Shown piece by piece: positions 14,037 to 15,195 of a stretch of DNA of 15,195 nucleotides. Source of the stretch: Clostridia bacterium (lineage in GTDB: Bacteria > Bacillota_E > SLMV01 > PUMD01); assembly GCA_003562655.1 (NCBI GenBank), contig PWUC01000257.1:1-15195 (forward strand). Direction: 5' to 3'. The notes below the pieces were generated by a model. The model did no database searches. It had not been told where the DNA came from and worked only from the letters and a program-made list of their open reading frames with translations. The first letter of the stretch is position 1. Each line of letters opens with the position of its first letter. Made by a program: the position numbers and the translations under genes.

Positions 14037-14321
14037 GTGCAGATTCGATTTCAGCTGATGGGGCTTCTGCGCATGACTCTCGGGGCCCGCCATCTAACTG
14101 TTGAACTGCCCACCGGCGCCACGGTGGCGGATGCCCTGGGGGTCCTGGTCCAGAACGTTGAGGACAAGACCACTCCGGGTGCAGCCGAAGCGATCGAGGG
14201 ATACCTGGTATTCCTTCGAAGACGCGGTCGGACCCAGAGCGTTCAGCTGATGCAGGGGAAGGAGACGCCCCTGCAGGACAACGATGAGTTGATCCTCACC
14301 CACCGATTCTCAGGTGGATAG
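14037..14321 (+). CDS. MoaD/ThiS-like ubiquitin-fold sulfur carrier
   Basis: 94 residues from GTG 14037, eight bases after GGGAGG and 17 bases after the oxidoreductase stop. The small beta-grasp pattern is clear: a first strand MQIRFQLMGLLRM, then LTVELPTGATVADALGVL, and an end NDELILTHRFSGG. The final Gly-Gly is where sulfur is loaded as a thiocarboxylate in MoaD, the small subunit of molybdopterin synthase. MoaD-like genes often sit right after aldehyde:ferredoxin oxidoreductase genes, so it probably supplies dithiolene sulfur for the pterin cofactor. The stretch between strands is a little longer than in standard MoaD (94 versus about 80 residues). No MoaE or activating MoeB/ThiF gene is present here. 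ThiS-like carriers for other pathways remain possible. Confidence 0.88.
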   Translation: MQIRFQLMGLLRMTLGARHLTVELPTGATVADALGVLVQNVEDKTTPGAAEAIEGYLVFLRRRGRTQSVQLMQGKETPLQDNDELILTHRFSGG

Positions 14322-14325
14322 TCCC

Positions 14326-14359
14326 GGCGTCCGGCGCCCCAGCCGGACGCCCTTTCTTT
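14326..14359 (+). terminator. Intrinsic terminator of the AOR operon
   Basis: GGCGTCCGGC (14326-14335) and GCCGGACGCC (14342-14351) form a perfect 10-bp stem with a GCCCCA loop, followed by CTTTCTTT. It lies four bases after the MoaD-like stop. The opposite strand lacks a U-tract. Confidence 0.85.
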
Positions 14360-14372
14360 CCCTGCAGCGACA

Positions 14373-15008
14373 CTACAGACACATGATCTGGTCCTCGGTG
14401 AGACCTCTCCAGCAGTGATGGCGCTGCTCGGTGGCGGTGATGAACCACCGGCCCCCCTCGAGCTCCATGTGCACCCGGTAGTCCGTGCCGGCCACAGAAT
14501 CATCCTTGAAGCCCCAGAACATGATTATGCCCACGGCCTCCTCGCCGTCGATGAACACTCTACTGGTCAACTCCCACACGTCCCGTCCCAGGCTCTGATG
14601 AAAACGCAGGGTTTCAGCCAGGTCCATCAACAGAGATCCCGGATCTTCGTATGCCGAGGCTGCAGCCTCGGCCATCTGTGGCGGGATCTCCAGGACCGCG
14701 GGCTGCCACACCGTGCTTCCCGGCGAGTAACCTGCCTCCTCTCCCCGGACCTTCATCTGCTCCACCTGGGGGTGATGCTCGAGAGCTTCCAGCGACCACA
14801 TCGGTCTGGGCGCATCACCCTCCCCGTCTGGCTCTTCGTCGGGATCCTCCTCCAGGGCCTCGAGCCGCTGTCGCAGCTCCAGGTTCTCATCCTTCAGCCG
14901 GGCGATCTGCTCCTCATATACATCGCGATCCGCCTGCCATCGCCAGAGCAGAAACACAGACCCCAACACAAGCACCACAACGAGGCTGATCAACCACTTC
15001 CGCTGCAT
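14373..15008 (-). CDS. Membrane-anchored coiled-coil protein of unknown function
   Basis: 211 residues from ATG 15008, which follows GGGGAGGTGAACCTC; the longer frame to 15059 lacks a ribosome site. Residues 1-22 (MQRKWLISLVVVLVLGSVFLLW) are a single membrane anchor, followed by a short coiled coil (EEQIARLKDENLELRQRLEALEE) and an acidic linker. The C-terminal part, from about residue 75, is a globular domain ending in a WFITATEQRHHCW stretch, probably outside the membrane. The region DYRVHMELEGGRWFITA looks like the last strands of a small alpha+beta (NTF2-like) fold, but I do not recognise the family. It converges on the AOR operon and shares no evident pathway with it. Confidence 0.75.
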   Translation of the reverse strand: MQRKWLISLVVVLVLGSVFLLWRWQADRDVYEEQIARLKDENLELRQRLEALEEDPDEEPDGEGDAPRPMWSLEALEHHPQVEQMKVRGEEAGYSPGSTVWQPAVLEIPPQMAEAAASAYEDPGSLLMDLAETLRFHQSLGRDVWELTSRVFIDGEEAVGIIMFWGFKDDSVAGTDYRVHMELEGGRWFITATEQRHHCWRGLTEDQIMCL

Positions 15009-15107
15009 GAGGTTCACCTCCCCTTCCTGAATCCAGATGAGTCCACCGTGCCCCCACACTCGATCTGACCAGGGTCCGAATCTCCCGTCATCCCTGCCCG
15101 ATACCCC

Positions 15108-15195
15108 TCAATAGTCTGCCCTGAAGAAGACGGTGAACATCCCGCCGGGAGGGGATTCGGGCAGCAAACCTGTCACTGTCCGTTCTGAGCCACGC
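15108..15195 (-). CDS. C-terminal end of an unidentified gene (partial)
   Basis: On the minus strand an open frame enters from the right edge (first full codon at 15194) and ends in TGA at 15110-15108, giving a tail that ends GGMFTVFFRADY. The residue mix looks protein-like and the direction matches the next gene, which starts 99 bases further on. With only 29 codons visible, neither the family nor the reality of the gene is certain. Confidence 0.4.
   Translation of the reverse strand, partial: RGSERTVTGLLPESPPGGMFTVFFRADY

Overview
The window looks like chromosome of a GC-rich, anaerobic member of the Bacillota (Firmicutes). The reasons are a T-box tRNA-sensing leader, a Moco-type riboswitch with an intrinsic terminator, strong GGAGG-type ribosome binding sites, an ECF-transporter S component and a tungsten-type aldehyde:ferredoxin oxidoreductase. 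I see no mobile elements, CRISPR arrays, tRNAs or rRNAs.

Left block (1-3200, minus strand). A promoter (3169-3197) drives a leader with the core features of a molybdenum/tungsten cofactor riboswitch (about 3015-3119) and a terminator (2969-2997). Three closely packed genes follow: a lipoprotein built of three degenerate repeats resembling the sulfite-oxidase-type molybdopterin-binding fold, an ECF S component, and a membrane-anchored alkaline-phosphatase/nucleotide-pyrophosphatase superfamily protein that runs off the left edge and carries a similar N-terminal module. I infer, without proof, a cofactor-repressed system for salvaging molybdopterin-type cofactors.

Centre (3665-4744, plus strand). 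One Leu/Phe/Val-dehydrogenase-family gene, preceded by several hundred bases without a convincing gene and followed by a hairpin shared with the convergent operon.

Centre-right (11441-4822, minus strand). A near-consensus promoter and a complete T-box leader, best read as tRNA-Trp-specific, precede a five-gene operon: M20 peptidase, peptide-binding lipoprotein, two Dpp/Opp-type permeases and an M24 peptidase. The transporter ATPases are not in the window.

Right (11642-14321, plus strand). An operon of a four-cluster ferredoxin, an aldehyde:ferredoxin oxidoreductase and a MoaD/ThiS-like protein, ended by an intrinsic terminator. At the right edge (minus strand) lie a small membrane-anchored coiled-coil protein of unknown function and the last codons of another gene.

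Taken together, the genes fit peptide and amino-acid fermentation: peptide uptake and cleavage, oxidative deamination to 2-oxo acids, and aldehyde oxidation by a pterin-dependent enzyme feeding ferredoxin. The cofactor-responsive operon would help supply the pterin cofactor that enzyme needs. This joined-up picture is inference from co-location.
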